Below are positions 51,478-59,910 of a stretch of 64,000 bases of DNA, one piece after another. A model generated the notes under the pieces. The model worked only from the letters and a program-made list of their open reading frames with translations, had not been told where the DNA came from and made no database searches. Origin of the DNA: Simplicispira sedimenti (lineage in GTDB: Bacteria; Pseudomonadota; Gammaproteobacteria; Burkholderiales; Burkholderiaceae_C). The position numbers and the translations under genes are program-made. The DNA is taken from the NCBI RefSeq assembly GCF_022760965.1, contig NZ_JAKVIJ010000001.1, forward strand, positions 1 through 64,000, in the 5' to 3' direction. Each line of letters starts with the position of its first letter. The stretch's first letter is position 1.

Positions 51478-52038
51478 TCAGCGGGGCACGGTCAGCATGC
51501 GCTGAACGTCACGGTCATTGGGCAAAGCGTAGTCGTGACCGCGCACAATGCGGCTGTCTTCGGTACGCACCAGCTTGAGGCTGACGTAAGTGAAGTTGGC
51601 CGCAGCGGAGTACGTTCCAACCAGCACCAGCGTAGCGTTCTGGCTGCGTGCGATGTCCTTGATTTCACGGGACAGCAACAGTTCGCCAGCGCCTTCCTTG
51701 ACGAAGACATCACCACGCAGCTTGATTTCCTTCACGTTGAAGCCCTTGGCGGACATCACGGAAGCGTATTGCTCCGCCAAGGTACGACCCAAGGGGGCTG
51801 CACGGCTCATGTCGTTGACGTTGACCACGGTCGCCACCAGCACGGGGCCGCCACCGAGTGTCGAGACATCAAAACCAGCGACCAGCTTGCCCACGGCATC
51901 TGCGTTGGCCTGCAAGAACTGGCTGCTGGCGGCTTCCTGGTAAGTGGGCTCGGCACGCACCGGCGCATTGTTCGATGCGCAGCCTGCCATCAGCGCGGCA
52001 GCCAACGCGGTCAAGAGTGCGGTAGTTTTGAAGCTCAT
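51478..52038 (-). CDS. FlgO-like outer-membrane lipoprotein
   Basis: 186-residue lipoprotein with lipobox LMAGC (Cys20). The body matches the FlgO domain: GPVLVATVVNVNDMSRAAPLGRTLAEQYASVMS, then LRGDVFVKEGAGELLLSREI and a TLVLVGTYSAAANFTYVSLKLV strand. FlgO proteins were described as flagellum-associated outer-membrane proteins in Vibrio, but many homologues lie outside flagellar loci, as here. It overlaps the upstream lipoprotein gene by ATGA and is followed by a strong terminator, so the two form a separate bicistronic unit. Function probably in envelope structure. Confidence 0.7.
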   Translation of the reverse strand: MSFKTTALLTALAAALMAGCASNNAPVRAEPTYQEAASSQFLQANADAVGKLVAGFDVSTLGGGPVLVATVVNVNDMSRAAPLGRTLAEQYASVMSAKGFNVKEIKLRGDVFVKEGAGELLLSREIKDIARSQNATLVLVGTYSAAANFTYVSLKLVRTEDSRIVRGHDYALPNDRDVQRMLTVPR

Positions 52039-52718
52039 TGCGACACCACCTTCATGTTGACGCTCTTGGAAGGACGCATAAACAACGGCGTGTCTGCGTT
52101 TTCCAGGTAATACACGTCGGTCTTGCGAGCGAGGTACTGGCCACCACGCGCCACCGTCGTGGTCAAGATCATTTCAGTATTGGTAGGACCACCGGAATTG
52201 ACGCTGGCACCGTAATCAGCCGCCACGGCCAAGCCCAGCGCACCCAGCATCTGGGCATCGAGGTGCTCGTGGCGCAAACCATAAGCAGCCATCAGACCTG
52301 CAGTGATCATTGTGAACTGACCGGGAATGAAATGAGGCCGCTCGCTGTTGTGACGCACCACTTGTGCGTGGTAGGTCACATCCAGGGTTTGACCGGGCAT
52401 TTGTTGCACCGTGGCACCACTCTGAACCAGCTTGGTGATCAGGAAATCGCGAAAGCCGACGTCAAAAGCGCTGGGGTTGGGAGGCAGCGCCACATGCAGA
52501 GGCGTGCCGGGTGCCACACCCGCCTTGTCGAGCGTTGCCAGCGTCTGGGCCACGACATCGCGCGACACCAGTTCCCAATGCCCGGCAGAGCGAACCTTGG
52601 GCTGAACGGTCAACTCAAAATTTTCGGCCAGGGGAATGGGCGCACGGTTTGCACAACCCACCATCGTAGCCACAGCGCCAGCCAAAACAGCCAGGCTGAT
52701 TGCCCTTGAAAACACCAT
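52035..52718 (-). CDS. Hypothetical lipoprotein paired with FlgO-like protein
   Basis: 227-residue lipoprotein with lipobox ATMVGC. I recognise no domain. A hydrophobic stretch (FTMITAGLMAAYGLRHEHLD) and a C-terminal region with TNTEMILTTTVARGGQYLARKTDVYY suggest a beta-rich periplasmic body. GGAGGG lies 4 bases before the ATG. It is the first gene of the pair with the FlgO-like protein, overlapping it by ATGA. A shared outer-membrane complex is a reasonable inference. The 181-base gap to pgk shows no gene. Confidence 0.7.
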   Translation of the reverse strand: MVFSRAISLAVLAGAVATMVGCANRAPIPLAENFELTVQPKVRSAGHWELVSRDVVAQTLATLDKAGVAPGTPLHVALPPNPSAFDVGFRDFLITKLVQSGATVQQMPGQTLDVTYHAQVVRHNSERPHFIPGQFTMITAGLMAAYGLRHEHLDAQMLGALGLAVAADYGASVNSGGPTNTEMILTTTVARGGQYLARKTDVYYLENADTPLFMRPSKSVNMKVVSQ

Positions 52719-52899
52719 GATTCCCTCCTACGGACTTGGACGGTAGAAAGCCAAGAAAACGAGCCACTACACGATTGAAATTGATTTTGGGTGCAGGCCT
52801 CAACAAAAACAAGAAAAAGATGCGCTAACTGCGCTTTGCAGCAGACGCTTTGTTGTTTTTGTCACAGTACCCACCTCGCCTGTAACAGGCGGTTTCAAA

Positions 52900-54093
52900 T
52901 CAAGCTGCAGCCCGCTTTTCCAGTATCTCGAAGGCCGGGAGGGTTTTCCCTTCCAGAACTTCAAGGAACGCTCCGCCGCCAGTGGAGATATAGCCCACTT
53001 TCTCTTCAATGCCGTATTTGGCAATGGCGGCAAGCGTGTCGCCACCACCGGCAATCGAGAAAGCGGGCGACTCGGCAATCGCCTGTGCGATGGCCTTGGT
53101 GCCATTCTCAAAGGCCGCAAATTCGAACACACCCACAGGCCCGTTCCAGACGATGGTGCCCGCTGCCTTGAGTTGCGCAGCAAGCCTGGCCGCTGTTTCG
53201 GGCCCGATGTCCAGGATCAGGTCGTCATCGGCAACCTCCGAGGCCTTCTTGACCGTGGCTGCGGCGTCGGCGGCAAAGGTCTTGGCAACGACGACGTCGG
53301 TGGGAATGGGCACTTCGGCGCCGCGCGCCTTCATGGCCTCGATCACCGCCTTGGCCTCGCCCACCAGGTCGGCTTCTGCCAGACTCTTGCCGATGTTCAG
53401 ACCCGCCGCCAACATAAAGGTGTTGGCAATGCCACCGCCAACGATGAGCTGATCCACATTCTTGGCCAGGCTTTGCAGGATGGTGAGCTTGGTGGACACC
53501 TTGGAGCCCGCCACGATGGCGGCCAAGGGGCGCTTGGGCGAAGCCAGCGCCTTGCTGATGGCGTCGATCTCGGCCGCCAGCAGCGGGCCTGCGCACGCCA
53601 CAGGCGCAAACTGAGCAATGCCGTAGGTGGTGCCCTCGGCGCGGTGGGCGGTGCCAAAGGCGTCATTCACAAAGATGTCGCACAACGCAGCCAATTTGCG
53701 CGCCAGGTCTTCCTTGTTCTTCTTCTCACCCACGTTCAAACGGCAGTTTTCCAGCAGCACCAACTGGCCGGGCGCGACGCTCACACCACCCACCCAGTCG
53801 GTCACCAGGGGGACCTCGCGCCCCAGCAACTCGCCCAGACGTTGTGCGACGGGAGCCAAAGAGTCTTCCGGTTTGAACTCACCTTCCGTCGGACGACCCA
53901 GGTGGCTGGTCACCATGACCGCAGCGCCGGCCTGGAGTGCCATCTCGATGGCGGGCACCGAGGCGCGGATGCGTGTGTCTTCGGTGATGCGCCCTGCATC
54001 GTCCTGCGGAACATTGAGGTCGGCGCGGATGAAGACGCGCTTGCCGGCCACTTGGCCGCTGGCGCACAGATCGGAGAAGCGAAGGATGTTCAT
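52900..54093 (-). CDS. pgk: Phosphoglycerate kinase
   Basis: 397-residue glycolytic kinase. GKRVFIRADLNVPQDDAGRI, VMVTSHLGRPTEGEF, LLENCRLNVGEKKN, ILQSLAKNVDQLIVGGGIANTF and the C-terminal GGGDTLAAIAKYG are all family motifs. pyk lies 1.6 kb downstream with the lipoprotein pair between. A weak CGCCTG/CAGGCG hairpin follows the stop, without a T run. Confidence 0.96.
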   Translation of the reverse strand: MNILRFSDLCASGQVAGKRVFIRADLNVPQDDAGRITEDTRIRASVPAIEMALQAGAAVMVTSHLGRPTEGEFKPEDSLAPVAQRLGELLGREVPLVTDWVGGVSVAPGQLVLLENCRLNVGEKKNKEDLARKLAALCDIFVNDAFGTAHRAEGTTYGIAQFAPVACAGPLLAAEIDAISKALASPKRPLAAIVAGSKVSTKLTILQSLAKNVDQLIVGGGIANTFMLAAGLNIGKSLAEADLVGEAKAVIEAMKARGAEVPIPTDVVVAKTFAADAAATVKKASEVADDDLILDIGPETAARLAAQLKAAGTIVWNGPVGVFEFAAFENGTKAIAQAIAESPAFSIAGGGDTLAAIAKYGIEEKVGYISTGGGAFLEVLEGKTLPAFEILEKRAAA

Positions 54094-54203
54094 CGGTGTG
54101 AAGAAAGGGAACTGACGGATCGCCCTTGGAAGCGGTGGTCACCCATTCCAACGGCGGCTGGACCGCATTGTAGGCAAGCGCACCAGCCGCCCGAATGCCG
54201 CAC

Positions 54204-54539
54204 CTACCAGCCCAGCCCCACATGCAGCGGCAGGTACACCAGCATGCCCACGACGATGGTGCCCAGAATGCCGCGCCGATAGAAGTAGTAGGCGCTGGCA
54301 CACAGCACCGCGGGCAGCCTGGCGTCCTGCCAGGTGGTCAGCAGCACCCCCTGTGTCATGAACACCTCCGGGGCGATCACCGCCGTCAGCGCCGCCAGCG
54401 GAGCGTACTTGAGGCCCCGGCGCAACCAGCCCGGCATGGGGATCTCACGCCGGGGAATCATGAAAAAGGCCCGCGTCAACACGGTAATGAGCGCCAGGCC
54501 ACCAATGGCCAGCATGGCCTGCAGGTCATCGCTGTTCAC
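54204..54539 (-). CDS. azlD: Branched-chain amino acid export protein AzlD
   Basis: 111-residue membrane protein with four hydrophobic segments, starting MNSDDLQAMLAIGGLALIT. TRAFFMIPRREIPMPGWLRRGLKYAPLAALTA is typical of AzlD, small partner of AzlC in branched-chain amino acid efflux. It overlaps azlC by ATGA. Confidence 0.88.
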   Translation of the reverse strand: MNSDDLQAMLAIGGLALITVLTRAFFMIPRREIPMPGWLRRGLKYAPLAALTAVIAPEVFMTQGVLLTTWQDARLPAVLCASAYYFYRRGILGTIVVGMLVYLPLHVGLGW

Positions 54540-55279
54540 GGCGCACCCTCATGGTCCACAGCCAGCGTGCGTTGCGTCTGCACAGCCTCCACCAACAGGC
54601 CCGCAGCCACCGCTGCGGCAATGGCCACCAGGATATTGAGCTTGAGCGGAAGCGCGAAAGCTGCAACGGCCGCCGTGGCCGCCACACCCGTCGCCGTCCA
54701 GGTGGCGCGGTCCACCAGCAGCGACAACAACACACCCAACAAGGCCAGCACCCCGGCAAAACCCAGCCCCCAAGACAAGGGAATGGCGTGGGCCAGTGCG
54801 ATGCCCAGCAACGAAGGCACTTGCCAAGCCACCCAATTGACGGTGGCTGCCCCCCAGAAGAAAGGCACCTGCCCCTTACCAGGGCGCGGCTCGGGGAAGC
54901 GCTTCATGAAGGCCACGAAGATGACATCCCCGCTGAAATACCCAATGGCCAAGCGCTGGCGCAAAGGCAAGTGCTGAAAATAGGAGCGCCAAAGGCTGCT
55001 GAAGATCACAAAGCGCAGATTCACACAACACGCCGTGAGCCAAACCACCCACAGCGGGGCTCCGGCCGCCAGCAGCGGAATCACCGCCAGCTGGGCGCTG
55101 CCTGCGTAGACCAGGAGCGACATGACGACGGCCACAGGCACCGACATGCCGCTCTTGACCATGGCGACCCCGGTGACCAGGCCCCAGGCGGCGATGCCCA
55201 GGGAGGCGCCCAGCATGTCTGCCACCCCCTGGCGGAACAGGGGATGGCGCCAAGTCCTGCGCTGCGCAACGGCGCTCAC
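54536..55279 (-). CDS. azlC: Branched-chain amino acid export protein AzlC
   Basis: 247-residue membrane protein with about seven helices; FRQGVADMLGASLGIAAWGLVTGVA and VYAGSAQLAVIPLLAAGAPLWVVWLTACCVNLRF are typical. The preferred start is a GTG at 55279 that overlaps the fmt stop (GTGA), giving VSAVAQRRTWRHPLFRQG; later starts would remove conserved residues. With AzlD it exports branched-chain amino acids. It is coupled to fmt and def, an unusual pairing with no evident functional link. Confidence 0.87.
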   Translation of the reverse strand: MSAVAQRRTWRHPLFRQGVADMLGASLGIAAWGLVTGVAMVKSGMSVPVAVVMSLLVYAGSAQLAVIPLLAAGAPLWVVWLTACCVNLRFVIFSSLWRSYFQHLPLRQRLAIGYFSGDVIFVAFMKRFPEPRPGKGQVPFFWGAATVNWVAWQVPSLLGIALAHAIPLSWGLGFAGVLALLGVLLSLLVDRATWTATGVAATAAVAAFALPLKLNILVAIAAAVAAGLLVEAVQTQRTLAVDHEGAP

Positions 55280-56265
55280 GCACCGGCCTCGCCGGACGCA
55301 CCGTGCGCACCCAGCACCATGCCCGGCTGCAAGCCAAATCCACGCACGAAATCTGCCGCCCCCAAGCGCTTGCCCCCAGCACGCTGCAAGGCCGTGATGG
55401 CCAGCACGCCGTGCCCACACGCCACCAACACCGCATCAGCATTCAAGGCCAAAATATGGCCGCAGGGCACTCCAGACGGGCGCAAGGCGCTATCAATTTT
55501 GCACGACCACAGCTTGATGACCTCCCCCTGCACCGTGGTACTGGCACCCGGAAAGGGGTCGAAGGCACGGATGCGCCGGTCGATGGCCTCGGCCGAAAGA
55601 GACCAATCCACGGCGCTCTCGGATTTCTCGATCTTGTGGGCATAACACACCCCCGCCTCCGGCTGCGGCACCGGCACCAGCCCCCCGGCGTCCAGTTGGT
55701 GCAGCGCCTGAACGATGAGCCGCCCACCCTGAACGGCCAGGCGGTCGTGCAGGGTGGCTGTGGTGTCCTGGGGCAGGATATCCATCGCCTCGCGCAACAG
55801 CATGTCGCCAGTGTCCAGGCCCGCATCCATTTGCATGATGGTGATGCCGGTCTGCGCATCACCTGACTCAATCGCCCGGTGAATGGGTGCCGCCCCTCGC
55901 CAGCGAGGCAGCAGGCTGGCATGGATGTTGAGGCAACCCCAGCGCGGCGCGTCCAGCACCCACTGCGGAAGAATCAGGCCATAGGCCGCCACCACCATCA
56001 CATCGGCCTGCGCAGCCATGATGGCTGCCTGCGCGCCAGCAGCCTCCTCGGCATACTTGCCATCCAATCGCAGGCTGCGCGGCTGTGCCAGGGCAATGCC
56101 ATGTGCCTGCGCCAGCTGTTTGACCGGAGATGCCTGGAGCTTCATGCCCCGTCCGGCGGGTCGGTCAGGCTGGGTGAGTACCAGCGGCACCGAGAAACCG
56201 GCGTCGAGCAAAGCCTGCAAGGCAACGCGCGCAAAATCCGGCGTACCGGCAAAAATGACTTTCAT
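55276..56265 (-). CDS. fmt: Methionyl-tRNA formyltransferase
   Basis: 329-residue enzyme formylating initiator Met-tRNA with 10-formyl-tetrahydrofolate. MKVIFAGTPDFARVALQALL, LNIHASLLPRWRGAAPIHRAI (catalytic Asn-His) and the GITIMQMDAGLDTGDML segment are diagnostic. Residues about 251-272 in the C-terminal tRNA-binding domain are encoded by a repeat copy. It follows the BamE-like lipoprotein by 17 bases and overlaps azlC; def is two genes upstream. Confidence 0.95.
   Translation of the reverse strand: MKVIFAGTPDFARVALQALLDAGFSVPLVLTQPDRPAGRGMKLQASPVKQLAQAHGIALAQPRSLRLDGKYAEEAAGAQAAIMAAQADVMVVAAYGLILPQWVLDAPRWGCLNIHASLLPRWRGAAPIHRAIESGDAQTGITIMQMDAGLDTGDMLLREAMDILPQDTTATLHDRLAVQGGRLIVQALHQLDAGGLVPVPQPEAGVCYAHKIEKSESAVDWSLSAEAIDRRIRAFDPFPGASTTVQGEVIKLWSCKIDSALRPSGVPCGHILALNADAVLVACGHGVLAITALQRAGGKRLGAADFVRGFGLQPGMVLGAHGASGEAGA
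55449..55513 (-). repeat. Dispersed repeat, copy inside fmt
   Basis: Read on the minus strand: GCTGTGGTCGTGCAAAATTG, ATAGCGCCTTGCGCCCGTC, then a GGCCATATTTTGGCC tail. The order of blocks equals that of the intergenic copies; it is in frame and encodes KIDSALRPSGVPCGHILA. Confidence 0.45.
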
Positions 56266-56282
56266 GACCTGAAGGCTGACGA

Positions 56283-56768
56283 TCAGCGGTAACGGTCGTC
56301 GGCCGCCGGGTCTTCGGCCACGTCCACCCGCGCCACGCTGCCGCCAGCGTCGAAATGGATGCGCGCGCGCCGGTGCACGCCATATTCCAGGAAAAAGTAG
56401 CTCCAGACGCTGCCCTTGTCCGCATCGGTCGCACGACGCGCGGGCGGGCCAAAGGTCTGCTGCACATCGGCCGCACGCCACTTGCCCGCCTCGATGGCAG
56501 CAAACTGCGCCACCGAGAGCACCTGCTCGTGGATCTGCTGCAACCTGCCCAGGGCATCGAAATCCAGTCGGCGAACCTGCCAGGGTTGCGGACTGTAAAA
56601 CACCCGCTGGCCTTGCGCATGCTGGTACACGGCCTTGGGCGCACCCCACTGCGCCTGCACGTCGTCCAGCAGCACACCGGGGCGCACGGCTTGGCCGCCG
56701 CCGCTGGCACACCCCGCCAGCACGGCGCAAACCAACAGCCAGCCGATTCCTGGTGCAGCGGCCCTCAT
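56283..56768 (-). CDS. BamE-like small lipoprotein between def and fmt
   Basis: 161-residue lipoprotein, lipobox VLAGC. GVLLDDVQAQWGAPKAVYQH and DVQQTFGPPARRATDADKGS recall the helix-Gly-x-Pro motif of the BamE/SmpA fold, seemingly twice, but similarity is too weak for an assignment. Start overlaps the def stop by ATGA, so it is coupled between two translation genes whose order def-fmt is usually direct. An envelope role is inferred from the lipobox only. Confidence 0.7.
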   Translation of the reverse strand: MRAAAPGIGWLLVCAVLAGCASGGGQAVRPGVLLDDVQAQWGAPKAVYQHAQGQRVFYSPQPWQVRRLDFDALGRLQQIHEQVLSVAQFAAIEAGKWRAADVQQTFGPPARRATDADKGSVWSYFFLEYGVHRRARIHFDAGGSVARVDVAEDPAADDRYR

Positions 56769-57274
56769 GCGCGTGCCTCGCGCTGGCGCTTGACCAGCTT
56801 GGATTTGATCCGGGTCCGCTTGAGTGGCGACAGATACTCGACAAACACCTTGCCCAGCAGATGGTCCAGTTCATGCTGGATGCAGATGGAGAGCAGGCCT
56901 TCGGCCTCCAGGGTTTGCTCCTGGCCTTGCGCGTCGAGTGCACGCACGCGCACCGCCGTGGAGCGCTCCACGCCGTCGTAAATGCCAGGCACCGACAGGC
57001 AACCTTCATCGCCCAATTGCTTTTCCGGGCTGGCCCAGACAATTTCAGGGTTGATGAGCACCAGAGGCTGATTGCGCTCTTCAGAAATGTCGATCACCAC
57101 CAGACGCTCATGGACATCCACCTGTGTGGCTGCCAAACCGATGCCGTGGGCGTCGTACATGGTCTCGAACATGTCCGCCACCAAGCCGCGGATGCGCGCA
57201 TCGACCTCACGAACCGGTTTTGCAACAGTATGCAACCGAGGGTCGGGATAACAAAGAATAGGGAGAATGGCCAT
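56765..57274 (-). CDS. def: Peptide deformylase
   Basis: 169-residue iron or zinc hydrolase removing the formyl group from new proteins. All three motifs are intact: GIGLAATQ (44-51), EGCLS (Cys92) and HELDH (134-138). The ATG at 57274 starts MAILPILCYPDPRL, the usual N-terminus. First gene of the unit def-lipoprotein-fmt-azlC-azlD, with promoters expected in the 181-base gap shared with the divergent LysM gene. Confidence 0.96.
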   Translation of the reverse strand: MAILPILCYPDPRLHTVAKPVREVDARIRGLVADMFETMYDAHGIGLAATQVDVHERLVVIDISEERNQPLVLINPEIVWASPEKQLGDEGCLSVPGIYDGVERSTAVRVRALDAQGQEQTLEAEGLLSICIQHELDHLLGKVFVEYLSPLKRTRIKSKLVKRQREARA

Positions 57275-57455
57275 GGCTGCGCACAGAAGAATGTCGTTAT
57301 TTTCGCCACTTTTTCCATTCTGCGCACCCGCCGGGGACAATAATCATTGCCGAATCAAGGGCTTGAGCAGAGAATCTCAGACGATTTATGACGTATTTTT
57401 GCCATGGCAGCCGTTGCACGGATCTGCACATGGCTACAGCGAGGGGCGTTTAAAC

Positions 57456-58682
57456 ATGCAGAACAGGAACGACATGGGAGCAATGGCCGGTATGCCGCGG
57501 GTGGCCTTGGGCGCAGTGGGCTTCGTCTGTGCCATGCTGACCAGCCAGGCGGCCATGGCACAGACCGCACCCGTCAGCACGGCACAGCGGGCCACCGCTG
57601 AACAGGTGGCCCAACAAGGCATCCCGCTGGCAGAGCTTGCCGCCGACGCACCTGACACCTATGTCATCAAGCGTGGCGACACCCTCTGGGGAATATCGGG
57701 CATGTACCTCAAGCGCCCATGGCGTTGGCCCGAGCTGTGGGGTATGAACATGCAGGCCATTGCCAACCCCCACCTGATCTTTCCTGGACAGACCCTGTAC
57801 CTGGAAAAGAAAGATGGCTACGCACGTCTGAGCACCCGTGCCACGGCCAGCGGCGAACCCGAGACCGTACGCGTCTCTCCGCGCACCCGCACCGACAGCC
57901 TGTCCGCCACAGCGCTGCCGACCCTCAAGCAGCACTTGATCGAACCCTTCCTGGCTGAGCCTCTGGTGGTGGACGAGCAAACGTTGCTGCGCGCTGCGCG
58001 CGTGGTAGCCACCATGGAAGACCGGGTGCTGATGGGCCCCACAGACCGTATTTATGCCCGGGGCGATGCGGCCAACCCGCTGCGTGCAGAGCCTGGTGAG
58101 CCGCGCCAGTACCGCATCTTCCGCGATGCCGTGGCCCTCAAGGATCCGGCCAGTGGCGCCATCCTCGGCTACGAGGCCCACTACCTGGGCAAGGCCGATC
58201 TGGTCCGTGGTGAGAGTTTTGAAGAGAGCAGCAACGGCAAGGGGGGCTACATCTCTGAATACGTGCCCGCCACGCTGGACCTGGCATCCAGCAAGGAAGA
58301 AGTGCGTGCTGGCGATCGGCTGCTGCCAGCACCGCCGCGCTCCTATGTCAGCTTTGCTCCGCACGCACCCCAGCTGCCTGTGGATGCACGCGTGGTCTCC
58401 ATCTACGGCAGCTTTGGCATGTCCAACGCAGCCCAGAACAATGTGGTTGCCATCAACCTCGGCACCGAAGACGGCATGCAGCCCGGATTGGTACTGAGTC
58501 TGCTGACCAAAGGCAGCCGCATCACGGACAAGACAGAAAACGGCAAACAGACGATCAAGCTGCCCAGCGAATCCAATGGGCTGGCCATGGTGTTCAGGAC
58601 TTTTGAGCGGGTTTCGTATGCCTTGATCCTTGAAGCCCGTCTGCCCGTGAGCGTGGGCGATCGGCTGGTCAATCCGGATTGA
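57456..58682 (+). CDS. LysM-domain periplasmic protein
   Basis: 408 residues with a signal peptide (about 1-36, cleavage near MAQTAP) and one LysM domain at about 68-116 (YVIKRGDTLWGISGMYLKRP through HLIFPGQTLYL), which binds peptidoglycan. The remaining 290 residues lack a recognised catalytic motif and look beta-rich; GDRLLPAP and NLGTEDGMQPGLVLSL recur in the LysM proteins encoded next to dprA in betaproteobacteria. GAGGGG precedes the ATG at 57456. Divergent from def and 54 bases before dprA. Confidence 0.88.
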   Translation: MQNRNDMGAMAGMPRVALGAVGFVCAMLTSQAAMAQTAPVSTAQRATAEQVAQQGIPLAELAADAPDTYVIKRGDTLWGISGMYLKRPWRWPELWGMNMQAIANPHLIFPGQTLYLEKKDGYARLSTRATASGEPETVRVSPRTRTDSLSATALPTLKQHLIEPFLAEPLVVDEQTLLRAARVVATMEDRVLMGPTDRIYARGDAANPLRAEPGEPRQYRIFRDAVALKDPASGAILGYEAHYLGKADLVRGESFEESSNGKGGYISEYVPATLDLASSKEEVRAGDRLLPAPPRSYVSFAPHAPQLPVDARVVSIYGSFGMSNAAQNNVVAINLGTEDGMQPGLVLSLLTKGSRITDKTENGKQTIKLPSESNGLAMVFRTFERVSYALILEARLPVSVGDRLVNPD

Positions 58683-58694
58683 TATGCTCAGGTA

Positions 58695-58728
58695 CCGTGC
58701 AAGCGGAAATTGCCTTCTACTTGCACGG
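58695..58728 (+). promoter_or_regulatory. Stem-loop covering the dprA ribosome binding site
   Basis: CCGTGCAAG (58695..58703) and CTTGCACGG (58720..58728) are a perfect 9-bp inverted repeat with a 16-base loop. The 3' arm runs into GGAAG, the Shine-Dalgarno of dprA, 8 bases before the ATG. There is no T run, so a terminator is unlikely; sequestration of the site is plausible. Confidence 0.5.
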
Positions 58729-58736
58729 AAGAAACC

Positions 58737-59891
58737 ATGGATGCCGATGAGCTGCGTGCTTGGCTACGCCTTGGCCTGACACCGGGCGTAGGCTCTTTGA
58801 CGGGCCGGCGCTTGCTGGCGGCGTTCGGGTTGCCACAGCAGGTGTTCCTTCAAAGCACGCAGGCCTTGAAGGATCACACCACGGCGGCCCAGGCCGGTGC
58901 CTTGGCTTGCGTACCTGAGGCACTGGATGCCCAGTACCGCGCAACTACCCAATGGCTGGAGACCAACGGCCCACATGGCGAGCAGCGCAGCATCATCACA
59001 CTGGGCGATCCGCGCTATCCGCCAGCCTTGCTGCAAACCGAAGATCCGCCCCTGCTGCTCTATGCATTGGGACCGGCTCGTTTTCTGCAGTCGCACAGCT
59101 TTGCGGCCCCTCAGTGCCTTGCGGTGGTGGGCAGCCGCAACCCCACGCCCCAGGGCGCGGAAAACGCCCGCTCTTTCGCGTCGGCACTGTGCAGCGCAGG
59201 CTGGACCGTGGTGTCAGGGCTGGCTCTGGGGGTGGACGCCTCCGCCCATGAGGGCGCCCTGTCTGCTTCAAAGGACAACAACAATTCCCCTGCCACCATC
59301 GCCGTGGTCGGAACCGGATTGGACCGTGTCTACCCCCGAAAAAACCTTGAACTGGCACACAGAATCGCGCAGCACGGGCTGCTGCTGAGTGAATACCCTC
59401 TGGGAACGCCGCCCCTGGCGGCCAACTTTCCCAAACGCAACCGCATCATCTCAGGCCTGTCCCAGGGTACCCTGGTGGTGGAAGCGGCACCCGCATCCGG
59501 ATCACTCATCACTGCACGCATGGCTTCGGAGCAAGGGCGGGAGGTGTTTGCCATTCCCGGTTCCATCCATGCGATCCAATCGCGCGGTTGCCATGCCTTG
59601 ATCCGACAAGGCGCCAAGCTGGTGGAAACCGTGCAGGACATATTGGAGGAGCTGCCTGGGTTCTGCACCCCCCTTTCTGCTGCCGGTTCGGCTCCCGCAT
59701 CCCCCTGCAAGCCCCACAAGCACTCTGCGGTGCTGGAAGCAATGGGCTTCGACCCCACAGGACTGGACGCGCTGCAGGCACGCACGGGCATGGACACCCC
59801 GACACTGCAGGTTCAATTGCTGGAACTGGAAATCGAGGGCCTGGTCATGCGACTGCCTGGGGGGATGTTCCAGCGCATGGCCCAAGCCTAA
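58737..59891 (+). CDS. dprA: DNA processing protein DprA (Smf)
   Basis: 384-residue protein that loads RecA on single-stranded DNA entering during natural transformation. The Rossmann-like domain shows VVGSRNPTPQGAENARSFAS, VSGLALGVDASAHEGAL, VVGTGLDRVYPRKNLELA, FPKRNRIISGLSQGTLVVEA and GREVFAIPGSIH. An N-terminal HhH/SAM-like region and a C-terminal winged helix (LDALQARTGMDTPTLQVQLL) complete the long form. The ATG at 58737 follows GGAAGAAACC. No other competence gene is in the window. Confidence 0.95.
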   Translation: MDADELRAWLRLGLTPGVGSLTGRRLLAAFGLPQQVFLQSTQALKDHTTAAQAGALACVPEALDAQYRATTQWLETNGPHGEQRSIITLGDPRYPPALLQTEDPPLLLYALGPARFLQSHSFAAPQCLAVVGSRNPTPQGAENARSFASALCSAGWTVVSGLALGVDASAHEGALSASKDNNNSPATIAVVGTGLDRVYPRKNLELAHRIAQHGLLLSEYPLGTPPLAANFPKRNRIISGLSQGTLVVEAAPASGSLITARMASEQGREVFAIPGSIHAIQSRGCHALIRQGAKLVETVQDILEELPGFCTPLSAAGSAPASPCKPHKHSAVLEAMGFDPTGLDALQARTGMDTPTLQVQLLELEIEGLVMRLPGGMFQRMAQA

Positions 59892-59910
59892 AGGCGGCCA
59901 CACACCATGA

